Assembly: GCF_039941195.1 (NCBI RefSeq)
Contig: NZ_JBDVFA010000017.1
Location: 1-64,000, forward strand
DNA from: Aurantibacter_A sp039941195
Lineage (GTDB): Bacteria > Bacteroidota > Bacteroidia > Flavobacteriales > Flavobacteriaceae
DNA length: 64,000 bases
Direction of reading: 5' to 3'
The first letter of the stretch is position 1. Each line of letters opens with the position of its first letter. Position numbers and translations under genes: made by a program. The notes under the pieces are model-generated. The model was not told the DNA's origin. It was given only the letters and a program-made list of their open reading frames with translations, and searched no databases. Of this stretch, positions 17,201 through 25,615 are shown one piece after another.

Positions 17201-17660
17201 CATGCCAGTCATGAATAGAATCGTTATTTAAATCTTTAAGCCATGAGTTTTCCTCACTCTTTTCGGGAGCAAAAGTTTCATGCAAAAAAGCGCGTCTATC
17301 CGATACAGTTTCAAAGCTTATTGATGGTGTCATCCAATCGCGATAACCGCGAATATCAAATTCTGAATTTTTCTGGCGATTGGTGCGCGTCAAATAAATA
17401 GCACCCTTATCATCTACAGACATTGCTACAGGATCAGGAGCTAATGAATCGGAAGCCCAAAGTGTTAGTTCTAATCCGTCTGCAACTACAGCTGGTGTAA
17501 TTTCTCGAACTTTCTTTGCATTTTCAATTCCTAAAACTGAGTCTTCAATAATAGTTATGGGAATTTCTTTTGGTTTTTGTGGTTTAGTATCACATGAAAA
17601 AAGTGTCGACAAAAATGCCGTCGTTAAAACAAATACACGAAGAATAGGTAAGGTTTTCAT
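14241..17660 (-). CDS. PVC-type lipoprotein: beta-propeller, HEAT repeats, cytochrome c
   Basis: A 1139-residue lipoprotein (lipobox near TLFSC). Residues about 50-480 form a sugar-dehydrogenase-like propeller of the type called DUF7133 or 'membrane-bound dehydrogenase' (GFGGHGMSGAIEGPDGKIYW, ADNDGDHRGES). Residues about 510-980 are HEAT repeats. The last 140 residues form a cytochrome c domain with the heme site CVRCH and a late MPAMG that can supply the axial methionine. Such proteins are thought to oxidise sugars or related compounds at the cell envelope and pass electrons on. The gene precedes a Gfo/Idh/MocA oxidoreductase in the same transcript. Confidence 0.88.
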   Translation of the reverse strand: MKTLPILRVFVLTTAFLSTLFSCDTKPQKPKEIPITIIEDSVLGIENAKKVREITPAVVADGLELTLWASDSLAPDPVAMSVDDKGAIYLTRTNRQKNSEFDIRGYRDWMTPSISFETVSDRRAFLHETFAPEKSEENSWLKDLNNDSIHDWHDLAVEKDEIWKLEDLNGNGIADVSTRILEDFNEEITDVAGALLVRENDVFVGVGPDMWRLTDTNDDQILDEKVSIAHGFAIHIGFGGHGMSGAIEGPDGKIYWGIGDIGMNLTTEEGVHHKYPNQGVIVRSNPDGSDFEVFAAGLRNTHEFVFDEYGNIITADNDGDHRGESERLVYIVEGHDAGWRANWQYGKYTDPKNNGYNVWMDEKMYMPRWEGQAAYFLPPIQNFHNGPTGMVYNPGTALGKEWQNKFFLTEFVGNPGRSHIWAFDLKPSGASFELKSEQDVVSGILPTGIRFGPDGALYVADWINGWNTKDYGRVWKMDVAKTKNDLKSEREKTKELMTLDYASQSVDELKNLLNYGDMRIRQKAQFELVARGDKGASVFQKSISQKENQLVRVHGIWGLGQLGWKDVDATEPLLALLKDSDLEIVAQAAKILGDVKNEKAGELLIPLLQNESARVRFFAAQALGRIKYSDAVQPILDMLAVNADEDNYLRHAGVLALSRIGNIDSITALLENENRSLRIAAVLVLRRLQNPKVAEFLNDSDEYIVAEAARAINDDWSIEAAMPALAETLVNVDFTSEPLLRRAINAALRVGRESDLDNLIAFTQRENVSSILRGEALAAISNWTEPSVLDRVDGRRRADISREAAIVQQKVGAVIPEFLKSKDPEILASTAKILGAINLSSFNNELKAFLKSNKSTKVRVAALQALGSLNADDIKDVMAQGMKDKSTEVRVVAVDMLSKIDVPANDIPGIVKPIFKNGSAREQQSMLGVLAAMPIAKSEPVLSTMIDQAASKKISPNVILDLMEAVQATNSELLIAKLDKLKEAGYGVDAYQETLYGGNWGAGFRYFNNSLSGQCVRCHSLEGQGGQVGPPLDGIADILSREQILEALINPSARLSPGYGNVTLTLKDGQEVTGLLEEETHDELILRTSDAEPLEVAISRIAKRENMTSSMPAMGRIMSKRELRDLIEFLSSLKNRPSS

Positions 17661-17716
17661 TAAGTTGGTTTTTCAAAATTGCTGAGCTTAACAAAAATAA
17701 CAGAATATTTGAATGA

Positions 17717-17747
17717 TAAAGGGGCAATCTATAAATAAGATTGCCCC
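17717..17747 (-). terminator. terminator after the TPP-controlled TonB receptor
   Basis: A perfect 10-bp stem, GGGGCAATCT/AGATTGCCCC with a 7-base loop, followed on the minus strand by TTTATC. It closes the riboswitch-controlled transcript as a single-gene unit. Confidence 0.85.
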
Positions 17748-17772
17748 TTAACTATTCAATTGTGGTTTACTC

Positions 17773-19944
17773 TTAAAAAAGGATGCTCGCACCCAATAAA
17801 AAGTTTATACCTGCTTGGGGGTAATAACCGGCTCCTTCAATAGTTGTAATTGTATCAGGCACAGAATAATCATCATCGTAGGTATAGAAATATCCATTCG
17901 ATTCATATTCAGCATTGAATATATTATTTATCAAACCAGATAACACAATACTTTTAGCGAACGAATTCATTGGAATTTCATAACTAACATTGATATCTGA
18001 TTGTGAATAGGCGCTTAAAGTCGAGGATTCTGCATCGATATTACCCATATACTGCTTACCAACATATTTAGTTAAAAACGATAATTGTAATTCATTTGTT
18101 GGAGAATATGAAATCTGATTACCAACAATTACATTAGGTGAAAAAGAAATATTTGTATTTCCAAGATTTTGCAACACTCCATCACGCTCAAAATAAAAAT
18201 CTTTGTTCTTATTGGTACTCAAGGCCAAATTCGGTTGCCATTTAAAATGATTTCCTAGAGCAATACGCGCGTCTATTTCTAAACCAATTCTATAACTATC
18301 ACCCACATTAGCTCTTAATGGTGCTCCAACATCATTTAGCTCACCAGTAAGCACTAATTGATCAACGTACTTCATATAATAAACATTTGTACTAAGCTGC
18401 ACATCTGATGTAACATAACGCCAACCAAGTTCAAAATCATCTAATTTTTCTGGTTTGGGACTTCCGCTTTCATAATCATTTCTATTTGGCTCTCTATTAG
18501 CAACGGCATAGGAGAAATATAAATTACTATTTGTATTTACATCAAAAGTTACCCCAGCCTTTGGATTGAAAAAATTAAAAGTATCATCTACTATACCAGT
18601 GTCTTCACCATTAGCCGTATACCCAACTGTTCTGTATTGCAAATCACCATACACATTCCATTTATTATCTAATTGATAATTAGCTTTGGCGAAAATATTA
18701 AAGTCAGTTTTCACAGAACTATCATCATAATAGCGGTCTAAATAGTTGCGATTATTAGAAAATCTAGCCCAAAGAATTTCGCCATAGTGGTCGCCTTCAT
18801 ACTTATTCCATCCACCACCTAAAACAAAATCTAGCTTCTCATTCTTGTAATTAGCTGAAAAAACAGTACCATAAAAATGATTATTAAGCCAACGTCTTCG
18901 AATTAAATCAGTTGTAGTAATTTCTTCAGCATCAACATTTATCGGTTGAATACCATAAGTAGAAAAATCGTCATCTTCCTTATATTGTTCAAAAAAGCCA
19001 CGTCCACGAGTATAATGCAAAGCAATATTTGTATTCCAATTATCAGTTAACTTTCTATTATACAATAGCTGCGCATGGTTCTGTTTGTAGTCATCCACTT
19101 CGTTATTATGATATTGCGTATCTCCATTTGCATCGGTATAAATTCCGGCCGAGTTGAAAGTTCTATCAGTCAGTAAAGTTTCAGCATCAATACCATTCCA
19201 GGACTGATAAGTAATTTCATGTCCACCAAAAAGTAGAGCCTTAAAAAGATTTTTATCATCTTTAAAAGTACCTTGAAGGAAATAAGAATCTAATTTAGAT
19301 GAAGCGCGATCAACGTAACCATCCGAAGTTATACGAGACAAACGTCCTGAAATTTCTATATGCTCATTTAATAAACCTGTACTGAATTTTAAACTATTTC
19401 GAAGCGTATTAAAACTACCTATTGATGATGAAATCTGTCCAAAAGCATCTGCGGAAGTGGCATCTGTTAAAATGTTTAAACTAGCACCAAAGGCTCCGGC
19501 TCCATTCGTTGATGTACCAACCCCTCGTTGTAATTGCAAATTTTCAGTTGATGATGCAAAATCGGGCATATTCACCCAAAATGTACCATGCGACTCTGAA
19601 TCATTATATGGGATTCCATTAATAGTGACATTTACACGAGTAGCATCGCTACCTCTAACTCGAATACCGGTATAGCCAACCCCTGCACCTGCATCTGAGG
19701 TGGTAACTACGGAAGGTAAAAAGTTCATTAAAATAGGGATATCCTGCCCTAAATTTCTTGGAGCAATTTGCTCTTTTGTGAAATTTGTAAAGGTTACTGG
19801 AGATTCTGAAGTAGCTCTAATAGCAGAGACGAAGACTTCGTCTAGCGCAATTTTTTTTCCTTCTAAAGAATCAATGGGTTGTTCTTGGGCCTGTGAGGTC
19901 ATTGTTAAGCCGATTAAGGCAAACGTAGTGACAATAGTTTTCAT
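17773..19944 (-). CDS. TonB-dependent receptor, probably for thiamin compounds
   Basis: A 723-residue outer-membrane receptor. The signal peptide ends near TSQAQ, and the plug domain starts at LDEVFVSAIRATSESP and includes TGIRVRGSDATRVNVTINGI. The barrel fills the rest and ends in the aromatic residue of LLGASILF. The leader contains a TPP riboswitch, so expression should rise when thiamin pyrophosphate is scarce. This links the receptor to uptake of thiamin or a precursor. TPP-controlled TonB receptors are known in Bacteroidetes from comparative work on thiamin regulation. The exact ligand is not shown by the sequence. Confidence 0.85.
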   Translation of the reverse strand: MKTIVTTFALIGLTMTSQAQEQPIDSLEGKKIALDEVFVSAIRATSESPVTFTNFTKEQIAPRNLGQDIPILMNFLPSVVTTSDAGAGVGYTGIRVRGSDATRVNVTINGIPYNDSESHGTFWVNMPDFASSTENLQLQRGVGTSTNGAGAFGASLNILTDATSADAFGQISSSIGSFNTLRNSLKFSTGLLNEHIEISGRLSRITSDGYVDRASSKLDSYFLQGTFKDDKNLFKALLFGGHEITYQSWNGIDAETLLTDRTFNSAGIYTDANGDTQYHNNEVDDYKQNHAQLLYNRKLTDNWNTNIALHYTRGRGFFEQYKEDDDFSTYGIQPINVDAEEITTTDLIRRRWLNNHFYGTVFSANYKNEKLDFVLGGGWNKYEGDHYGEILWARFSNNRNYLDRYYDDSSVKTDFNIFAKANYQLDNKWNVYGDLQYRTVGYTANGEDTGIVDDTFNFFNPKAGVTFDVNTNSNLYFSYAVANREPNRNDYESGSPKPEKLDDFELGWRYVTSDVQLSTNVYYMKYVDQLVLTGELNDVGAPLRANVGDSYRIGLEIDARIALGNHFKWQPNLALSTNKNKDFYFERDGVLQNLGNTNISFSPNVIVGNQISYSPTNELQLSFLTKYVGKQYMGNIDAESSTLSAYSQSDINVSYEIPMNSFAKSIVLSGLINNIFNAEYESNGYFYTYDDDYSVPDTITTIEGAGYYPQAGINFLLGASILF

Positions 19945-20052
19945 TCGTACTAATTATATAGTGACGAATAAAAGGGGCTATTATTCTAAATTAATAATGA
20001 TTTTTGTTCAATTAAGAACGGCAATAAAATTCCAAACAGCGCGATGAACTAC

Positions 20053-20127
20053 GCATTCCTTGGCAGCATTACCTGCCCAGGTTCATTGGGTATAATCTCA
20101 GCTTTTTACAGCACCCCTTTGAGATGC
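20053..20127 (-). ncRNA. TPP riboswitch (THI element)
   Basis: On the minus strand the leader contains GGGGTGC, then GCTGAGA, ACCC, GAACCTG, GGTAATGC and AAGGAATGC in the order and spacing of the TPP riboswitch. GCAT at the 5' end and ATGC at the 3' end can close stem P1. The start codon of the TonB receptor lies about 110 bases downstream. I see no T-rich terminator between the aptamer and the gene, so the switch may act on translation. The match to the conserved core is strong by eye. Confidence 0.92.
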
Positions 20128-20248
20128 GGCAAATGTAAGTCGCAATATTTAGTTTTCATAAACAAATTGTATATTAATTTTAACATGCATATAAACTCTC
20201 GCACCCTTATATTCGTATATCTTTAAGACTTAGAGAAGTAAGCAACCT

Positions 20249-22729
20249 ATGAGTAATGAAATAAATAATAAGGTTAATCCTAAAATTGTCTTTAGTTATC
20301 TCGTTCTAGGGGTTCTAGCAATAGTTGCCGGATATTTTATTTATTCAGAAATACAAGTTTTTCTTGCTGAAGATACGGTTAGTAAAAATGACCGAAAGCT
20401 ATTAAAAACAGGAGTTTTAGTAACAAAACTATACGAAGCTGAAAACCAATCCAAGTTAGCCTTACAAACCAAATCTACCGAAAATTTTGATGCTTATGCG
20501 CAAAAAATTGATTCGATATATAGCGAGATAGACACTTTAAAATCATTTACCAAAAACGAGGAACAAAAGCTAAAGCTTGATAGTGTTATTACGCTATTGG
20601 AGCAAAAAGTGGCTAATAATAATGAGTTAATAATTCTGAGCACAAAGAACAATGGGAATAATTCCATTGAAACAGCTTTAAAAGAGATAGATAAGATTGA
20701 AGAATCTTATGGAAAATTTTCTGCAGAAAATTTATTTTCAAATTTTGAACAATTTTCTCCTAATCTTCAACAATCGTTACGAGAGTACGCCGCCTTATTG
20801 AGTAAAAATGCTCCTACAAATGCCGATGGCAGCGAGAACGCAGCCTATATAGATTCTATATTAAAGGAATCTAAACTTATACTCGAAAAAGCCTTAAAAA
20901 AAAGTGCTAAAACCCAACGTTCTTTAGCGCAAAAGGAAATACAGATAACAAAAAATGACCAAGAACTTACCCAACAATTACAAGGTATTATATCAGATTT
21001 AGAACAAGACATTATTAGAGATTCCTACGCAGAAAGTTTAGCTAAAAAAGCTGCACTTAGAAAAAGTATACGATGGGCTGGTATAGCTGCGATTTTAGCA
21101 TTTATTATAGTAGGTATTTTTTCATTTTTAATCAATAGAGATTTTTGGAAGATCCAAACATATCAACGTCAATTAGAAAAAGAGAAAAAATATTCCGAAT
21201 CACTTTTACGTAGTAGGGAACAATTAATTTCTACAGTAAGTCACGATTTACGTACTCCTTTAAATACAATTAGTGGTTATGCAGATTTAATGGATAATAC
21301 TGACTTAACTACGAAGCAAAGCGAGTATATTAAAAATGTAAAATCTGCATCGGCCTATGTAGATAACTTAGTAAATGACTTATTGGATTTTTCTAAATTA
21401 GAAGCTGGAAAACTTAATATTGAAAAAGTTCCCTTTATAGCTGCTCATCTCATTCAAGAAACTGCAGAAAATCTTCAGGAATTATATAAGAACAAAAATT
21501 TAAAATTAAATCTAATTCTCGACAAAAATCTTCACCAAACATATCTCGGTGATCCTTTTAGAATTCGCCAGATTCTTACCAATTTAATTGGTAATGCATA
21601 CAAATTTACCGAAGAAGGCTTTATTGAAATTAATGCTAGGTCAACTGCTAAAAAAGGCAAAACAAAGACAATACTAATTGAAGTAACTGATACTGGAATT
21701 GGTATTGCAAAAGAAAAACAACAATTAATTTTTAAGGAATTTTCGCAAGCAGAATCGAATACTGATAAAAAATATGGAGGGCATGGACTTGGCTTAACCA
21801 TATCGAAAAAATTAGCTGAATTATTAAATGGCTCTCTAAGTCTTGAAAGTGCCGTGGCTAAAGGAAGTACATTTAAATTAGAGCTGCCATTAGAATTGAC
21901 AAATGAGCTGGTAAAGTCTACTAAAGAAGCACCATACCTAGCTCCGAAGTTACGTATGTTAATAATTGATGATGACACTGCGTTACTTCACATGCTAAAG
22001 GAATTAGCTGAAAGCATGAAGATAACAGCCCATACTTTTACTAACTTTTTACAAATTGATAAAGATTCTCATTTAGCTTATGATATAGTGTTAACAGATA
22101 TTCAAATGCCTCAGATTACCGGTTTTGAGGTGCTTCAGAAATTAAAATCTGGTGATTATAAACACTATAATAAACAACCTATTATCGCTATGACAGGTCG
22201 CAGAGATTTGGAAAAAGAAGCTTATACCTCAATTGGATTTGCCGAAGTAATTCAAAAACCCTTTTCAAAACAAGAACTTATTACGGTGCTCAAACTTATG
22301 GGAATTGAAACCCAGGCTACCGAAGATATAAAACCAATTGAAACTGCTACGGATACAGTTAATTCCATTAATGAACCGTATAGTTTGGAGTTTATATATT
22401 CCTTTTTAGGAGAAAATGAAGATGCCATTCAAGAAGTATTAGTTACTTTTTTGATGGATACAGAAACAAATATGAAGCTTTTGGAAGACACCATTAATAA
22501 CTTGGATCAAAAACAAATAAACCATGTAGCACATCGCATGCTACCTATGTTTCGACAGTTAAAAGTAAATTCTGTAATTCCAATTCTAGAACGACTTGAG
22601 CTTTTAAAAGAGTCATCAACAAATAGTTATACGCTACAGAAGGATTTGAAGACGCTAAAGGAAAATGTTGGCATCCTTGCCAAAGCACTAAAACGACGCT
22701 TGTTTAAAGATCAAGCTTATAGTGGTTAA
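20249..22729 (+). CDS. hybrid sensor histidine kinase with REC and Hpt domains
   Basis: An 826-residue phosphorelay kinase. Two membrane helices (about residues 13-32 and 274-295) bracket a helical sensor region. The kinase core has H332 in STVSHDLRTPLNTISGY, with the ATP site DTGIGIAKE and GHGLGLTISKKL. A receiver domain follows (LIIDDD, D617 in LTDIQMPQ), and the C-terminal Hpt domain carries H762 in NHVAHRMLPMF. All three phosphorylation sites are present, so the full relay can run in one chain. The 3' end overlaps by 26 bases with the convergent sigma-54 regulator gene, its most likely target. Confidence 0.92.
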   Translation: MSNEINNKVNPKIVFSYLVLGVLAIVAGYFIYSEIQVFLAEDTVSKNDRKLLKTGVLVTKLYEAENQSKLALQTKSTENFDAYAQKIDSIYSEIDTLKSFTKNEEQKLKLDSVITLLEQKVANNNELIILSTKNNGNNSIETALKEIDKIEESYGKFSAENLFSNFEQFSPNLQQSLREYAALLSKNAPTNADGSENAAYIDSILKESKLILEKALKKSAKTQRSLAQKEIQITKNDQELTQQLQGIISDLEQDIIRDSYAESLAKKAALRKSIRWAGIAAILAFIIVGIFSFLINRDFWKIQTYQRQLEKEKKYSESLLRSREQLISTVSHDLRTPLNTISGYADLMDNTDLTTKQSEYIKNVKSASAYVDNLVNDLLDFSKLEAGKLNIEKVPFIAAHLIQETAENLQELYKNKNLKLNLILDKNLHQTYLGDPFRIRQILTNLIGNAYKFTEEGFIEINARSTAKKGKTKTILIEVTDTGIGIAKEKQQLIFKEFSQAESNTDKKYGGHGLGLTISKKLAELLNGSLSLESAVAKGSTFKLELPLELTNELVKSTKEAPYLAPKLRMLIIDDDTALLHMLKELAESMKITAHTFTNFLQIDKDSHLAYDIVLTDIQMPQITGFEVLQKLKSGDYKHYNKQPIIAMTGRRDLEKEAYTSIGFAEVIQKPFSKQELITVLKLMGIETQATEDIKPIETATDTVNSINEPYSLEFIYSFLGENEDAIQEVLVTFLMDTETNMKLLEDTINNLDQKQINHVAHRMLPMFRQLKVNSVIPILERLELLKESSTNSYTLQKDLKTLKENVGILAKALKRRLFKDQAYSG

Positions 22730-24071
22730 TTTTATTATAAAGTGTTTTTCTAGTTACCTGTAAAAGCTTAGCAGCCTTCGATTTGTTGAAGTTTGTTTTT
22801 TTCAAAGCCTTTAAAATCCGTTCTTTTTCAAATTCAGCTTTTGAGAAATTTTCAACTACAGAATCTTTAGCAGAAGGATTTACAACTTCTTTAGGCAGTG
22901 CATTTAAAAGAATTTCATCTCCGGTAGTCAGTAAAACTGCTCTTTTAATTACATTTTTTAGTTCTCGTAAATTACCTGGCCATTGGTAATTTTGAAAAGC
23001 ATCCCAAACTTCAGTTGAAAAACCATGAACATTCTTCTTTAAATTTTCATTTGCCTCTCCCAAAAAACGGTCAGCAAATAACATTAAATCTTCAAAACGC
23101 TCTTCCAAAGATGGTATTTGTATGGAAAATTCATTTAATCTATGGTAAAGATCTTCACGAAAAGTACCATTATCTACAGCATCGTTCAAATCTTCATTAG
23201 TAGCTGTAATTATTCTTACGTCTACGTCAACCTCTGTAGTACTACCAACTCTTTTTATTTTTCGCTCTTGTAAGGCTCGCAATAAGTGAACTTGATTATC
23301 ATAAGAAAGATTACCCACTTCATCTAAGAAAAGAGTTCCCTTATTGGCAGCTTCAAAATTTCCAATTTTATCGGAAATAGCACCTGTAAAACTTCCTTTT
23401 ATATGACCAAAGAATTCACTGGCTGCCAATTCTTTAGGAATGGCACCGCAATCCACAGCTACAAATTTATAATTACTACGTGCACTATTATCATGAATGG
23501 CTTTTGCCGTAACTTCTTTTCCAGTTCCACTTTCTCCAGTAATTAGCACAGACATATTCGTGGGAGCTACGAGCTTAATGTATTCTTCTAGCGTTTTAGA
23601 AGCTTCACTAACTCCTGAAACAACAGCACCTTTAGTATACGATACACTCAAGTTATCATCAAATGTTTTCGATTGCTTGTGAGTATTATTTACTGGCTGC
23701 GCTTCTACATTAGAAACGTTTAAGGCCGATTCCACAACTTTTACTATATCATCTGGTGTAAAGGGTTTAGAAATATAATCGTATGCCCCTTGTTTCATCG
23801 CCTTTACTGCAGTGCCAACTTCAGCATAACCAGTCATTAAAACGACTTGTGCTTTACTTTTCTTGGCTTTTATTTCAGTTAATAGCTGAATTCCATCATA
23901 ATCTGGAAGTCTTAAATCGGTAAGAATGACATCAAAATCAGTTTCTTTAATTTTCAATTTAGCCTCAGGTGCAGTATAACTAGTATCCACATTATACCCT
24001 TTTCTTGTCAAAAACTTTTGAAGCATTTGGCAGAAGGCAGTATCGTCTTCAATTATCAAGATGTTTGGCAT
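22704..24071 (-). CDS. sigma-54-dependent response regulator (NtrC/ZraR type)
   Basis: A 455-residue transcription activator. The receiver domain holds D52 in LTDLRLPDYDG. The AAA+ domain has Walker A GESGTGKE, the sigma-54 contact loop as GSFTGA (Ser instead of Ala, a common variant) and the arginine-finger region FREDLYHRL. The C-terminus is a Fis-type helix-turn-helix (NKSKAAKLLQVTRKTLYNK). It activates RpoN promoters when phosphorylated. The hybrid kinase converging on it with overlapping 3' ends is the probable donor. I found no clear GG-N10-GC type sigma-54 promoter in the neighbouring leaders. Confidence 0.94.
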   Translation of the reverse strand: MPNILIIEDDTAFCQMLQKFLTRKGYNVDTSYTAPEAKLKIKETDFDVILTDLRLPDYDGIQLLTEIKAKKSKAQVVLMTGYAEVGTAVKAMKQGAYDYISKPFTPDDIVKVVESALNVSNVEAQPVNNTHKQSKTFDDNLSVSYTKGAVVSGVSEASKTLEEYIKLVAPTNMSVLITGESGTGKEVTAKAIHDNSARSNYKFVAVDCGAIPKELAASEFFGHIKGSFTGAISDKIGNFEAANKGTLFLDEVGNLSYDNQVHLLRALQERKIKRVGSTTEVDVDVRIITATNEDLNDAVDNGTFREDLYHRLNEFSIQIPSLEERFEDLMLFADRFLGEANENLKKNVHGFSTEVWDAFQNYQWPGNLRELKNVIKRAVLLTTGDEILLNALPKEVVNPSAKDSVVENFSKAEFEKERILKALKKTNFNKSKAAKLLQVTRKTLYNKINHYKLDL

Positions 24072-24375
24072 AAATCGTACTAAGTTTACTTATGTACGTA
24101 AATATAACCTAAGAAAGCTATTATGTACTTAAAATAATACTAAAAAGTATTAATACTCGATTAAAGGTATTTTAGGGAAAAGACTCAATATGAATGGATT
24201 AAACAAGACTAATAAGAAAGATTACATAAAAAGAAACTGTAATTAACCTCTTTAAATTTATTTGGAATAACCCACAAACATTGCCTGTGAATATATTATA
24301 AAATATAGAAAGGGGTTGCTGTTGCAACCCCTTTCTGACCAAACCAACTTGATACAAAACAAATAACTCAAGTTA
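24072..24375. other. intergenic region with one terminator
   Basis: About 300 AT-rich bases between the sigma-54 regulator start and the end of the first PepSY-like gene. Apart from the terminator at 24308-24335 I see no ORF, repeat or box. The promoter of the regulator must lie at its left end. Confidence 0.4.
24308..24335 (-). terminator. terminator after the 111-residue PepSY-like gene
   Basis: GAAAGGGGTTGC and GCAACCCCTTTC form a perfect 12-bp stem around a TGTT loop, followed on the minus strand by an A/T-rich tract. Confidence 0.75.
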
Positions 24376-24711
24376 TTACATTTCAATCCAGTTTCCATTA
24401 TCATCTGCATACAAAGTTCCAGCAGTACCATCTTCTAGAGATACTTCTAATTTGTATTGCTTAGACTCATTTATAAAAGCCTTATCTATGCTAGCAGTAG
24501 GGTAGTTTTTTGACACAGCCTCTGTTACAGCTTCTGGTAATTCTTCAGCAGCGATTTCAGAAAAACTATCTTGTGATGCAACTACATCTGAAGCATCGAT
24601 AGCTTCTGTAGCCTCAACAGCAGTTTCTGCAGCTTGTTCAGTTACTGCTTCTTGTGCGAAAGCAGTTATAGTTCCCATGCTTAAAGCTAAAACAAATATT
24701 ATTTTTTTCAT
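24376..24711 (-). CDS. small secreted PepSY-like protein, paralogue 1
   Basis: 111 residues with a signal peptide ending near AFAQE, an Ala/Glu/Val-rich linker (about residues 21-50), and a 55-residue C-terminal domain with PEAVTEAVSKNYPTASIDKA and a final YADDNGNWIEM. This resembles the PepSY/BLIP-like fold common in exported bacteroidete proteins. It is a tandem paralogue of the gene at 25.0-25.4 kb: the two C-termini share the PEA-T-A layout, NES-QYKLEV and the NWIEM end. Predicted periplasmic or exported; the function is unknown. A palindrome shared with the paralogue lies upstream. Confidence 0.65.
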   Translation of the reverse strand: MKKIIFVLALSMGTITAFAQEAVTEQAAETAVEATEAIDASDVVASQDSFSEIAAEELPEAVTEAVSKNYPTASIDKAFINESKQYKLEVSLEDGTAGTLYADDNGNWIEM

Positions 24712-24762
24712 GATTCTCTTATTTTATAGTTAAACTCATAACAGTTATAGAAAATATAATAC

Positions 24763-24800
24763 CAAACTTAAATTTTTAAATCAATTAACTGATTATCAGT
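24763..24800 (-). promoter_or_regulatory. promoter and palindrome upstream of PepSY-like paralogue 1
   Basis: TAAGTTTG on the minus strand (24763-24770) is a perfect TAnnTTTG -7 box. The palindrome ACTGAT-T-ATCAGT (24788-24800) lies where the -33 element would be. The same core TGATTATCAGT recurs upstream of the paralogue. Confidence 0.5.
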
Positions 24801-24934
24801 AAGTTATAAAAATATGAATAATTTTTTATTGTGTAAAAGTGTATACTTATGCCCCAAAACCGTATAAAATATACGCAGTAAGCGGTTTTTTAGATTTCTA
24901 TTTACTAACTTTTTTAAAAACAATTTTATCTCAT

Positions 24935-24960
24935 AAAAAAAGCCTCCGCATTGCGGAGGC
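24935..24960 (-). terminator. terminator after PepSY-like paralogue 2
   Basis: GCCTCCGC-ATT-GCGGAGGC stem, followed on the minus strand by TTTTTT. It separates the two paralogues into separate transcripts. Confidence 0.88.
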
Positions 24961-24999
24961 TAATTTTGTCTTGTAACAAATTTAATGAAAGCTCTCGGC

Positions 25000-25398
25000 T
25001 TACATTTCTATCCAGTTACCTTCAGCGTCAGCATATAATTCTGAAGTTTCACCTTCAGCGGTAGCAACTTCTAATTTGTACTGTGCACTTTCGTTAGTGT
25101 AAGCTTTAGAAATAGTAGCACCTGGGTGAGCAGCTTCTAATGCAGTAGTTATAGCTTCTGGAACTTCTTCTAAAGCTACTTCATTAAAACCTTCTTGACC
25201 TTCAACAGCCTCTTCAGCAACAACCTCAGTTGCTTCTTCTGTTGCTTCTACTGCCTCTGTAGCTTCTTCAGCAACTACTTCTTCAGCTACTGCCTCAGTT
25301 GATATTGATTCAGTTGAAACTTCTTCAGCAACTACTTCTTGTGCAAATGCAGTTAGACTTCCTAGAGACATAACTGTTACTAATACTAATTTTTTCAT
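25000..25398 (-). CDS. small secreted PepSY-like protein, paralogue 2
   Basis: 132 residues. The signal peptide ends near AFAQE; a longer Glu/Ala/Val low-complexity linker (about residues 21-70, repeats of the VVAEE and EATE kind) leads to a C-terminal domain with PEAITTALEAAHPGATISKA and a YADAEGNWIEM end. The linker is about 20 residues longer than in the neighbour, probably through expansion of its short repeats. It has its own terminator and its own upstream region, with a copy of the TGATTATCAGT core. Function unknown; an exported buffering or binding protein is possible. Confidence 0.65.
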   Translation of the reverse strand: MKKLVLVTVMSLGSLTAFAQEVVAEEVSTESISTEAVAEEVVAEEATEAVEATEEATEVVAEEAVEGQEGFNEVALEEVPEAITTALEAAHPGATISKAYTNESAQYKLEVATAEGETSELYADAEGNWIEM

Positions 25399-25495
25399 TT
25401 TCTGTTTATTTATAATTATTATTTGTTTTGATAATCACTTTCATATATGGGAAAATGATGCCAACACATTTTTATACCAAAAAATTAATTCAACC

Positions 25496-25514
25496 AATTG
25501 ATTATCAGTTAATT
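25496..25514. promoter_or_regulatory. palindromic box upstream of PepSY-like paralogue 2
   Basis: AATTGATTATCAGTTAATT contains the same TGATTATCAGT core found before the neighbouring paralogue, about 100 bases from the start codon. It is probably a shared regulator site or a relic of the gene duplication. Confidence 0.45.
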
Positions 25515-25562
25515 AAATAATTATAAAATAAATAGAGGATGTGTATACGTGTGTAAAAAACA

Positions 25563-25593
25563 AAAAAAGTGTGTAAACCTTACACACTTTTTT
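25563..25593 (-). terminator. terminator after the DUF4301 gene
   Basis: AAAAAAGTGTGTAA and TTACACACTTTTTT form a 14-bp stem around ACC, with T-runs on either strand, so it can work in both directions. Confidence 0.85.
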
Positions 25594-25615
25594 AATAATA
25601 TTTAAATCGATTATA

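Noticed and set aside
25180..25340. Short repeats resembling a CRISPR or minisatellite array
   Set aside because: They are in-frame Glu/Ala/Val codons in the linker of a secreted protein; there are no regular spacers and no cas genes.
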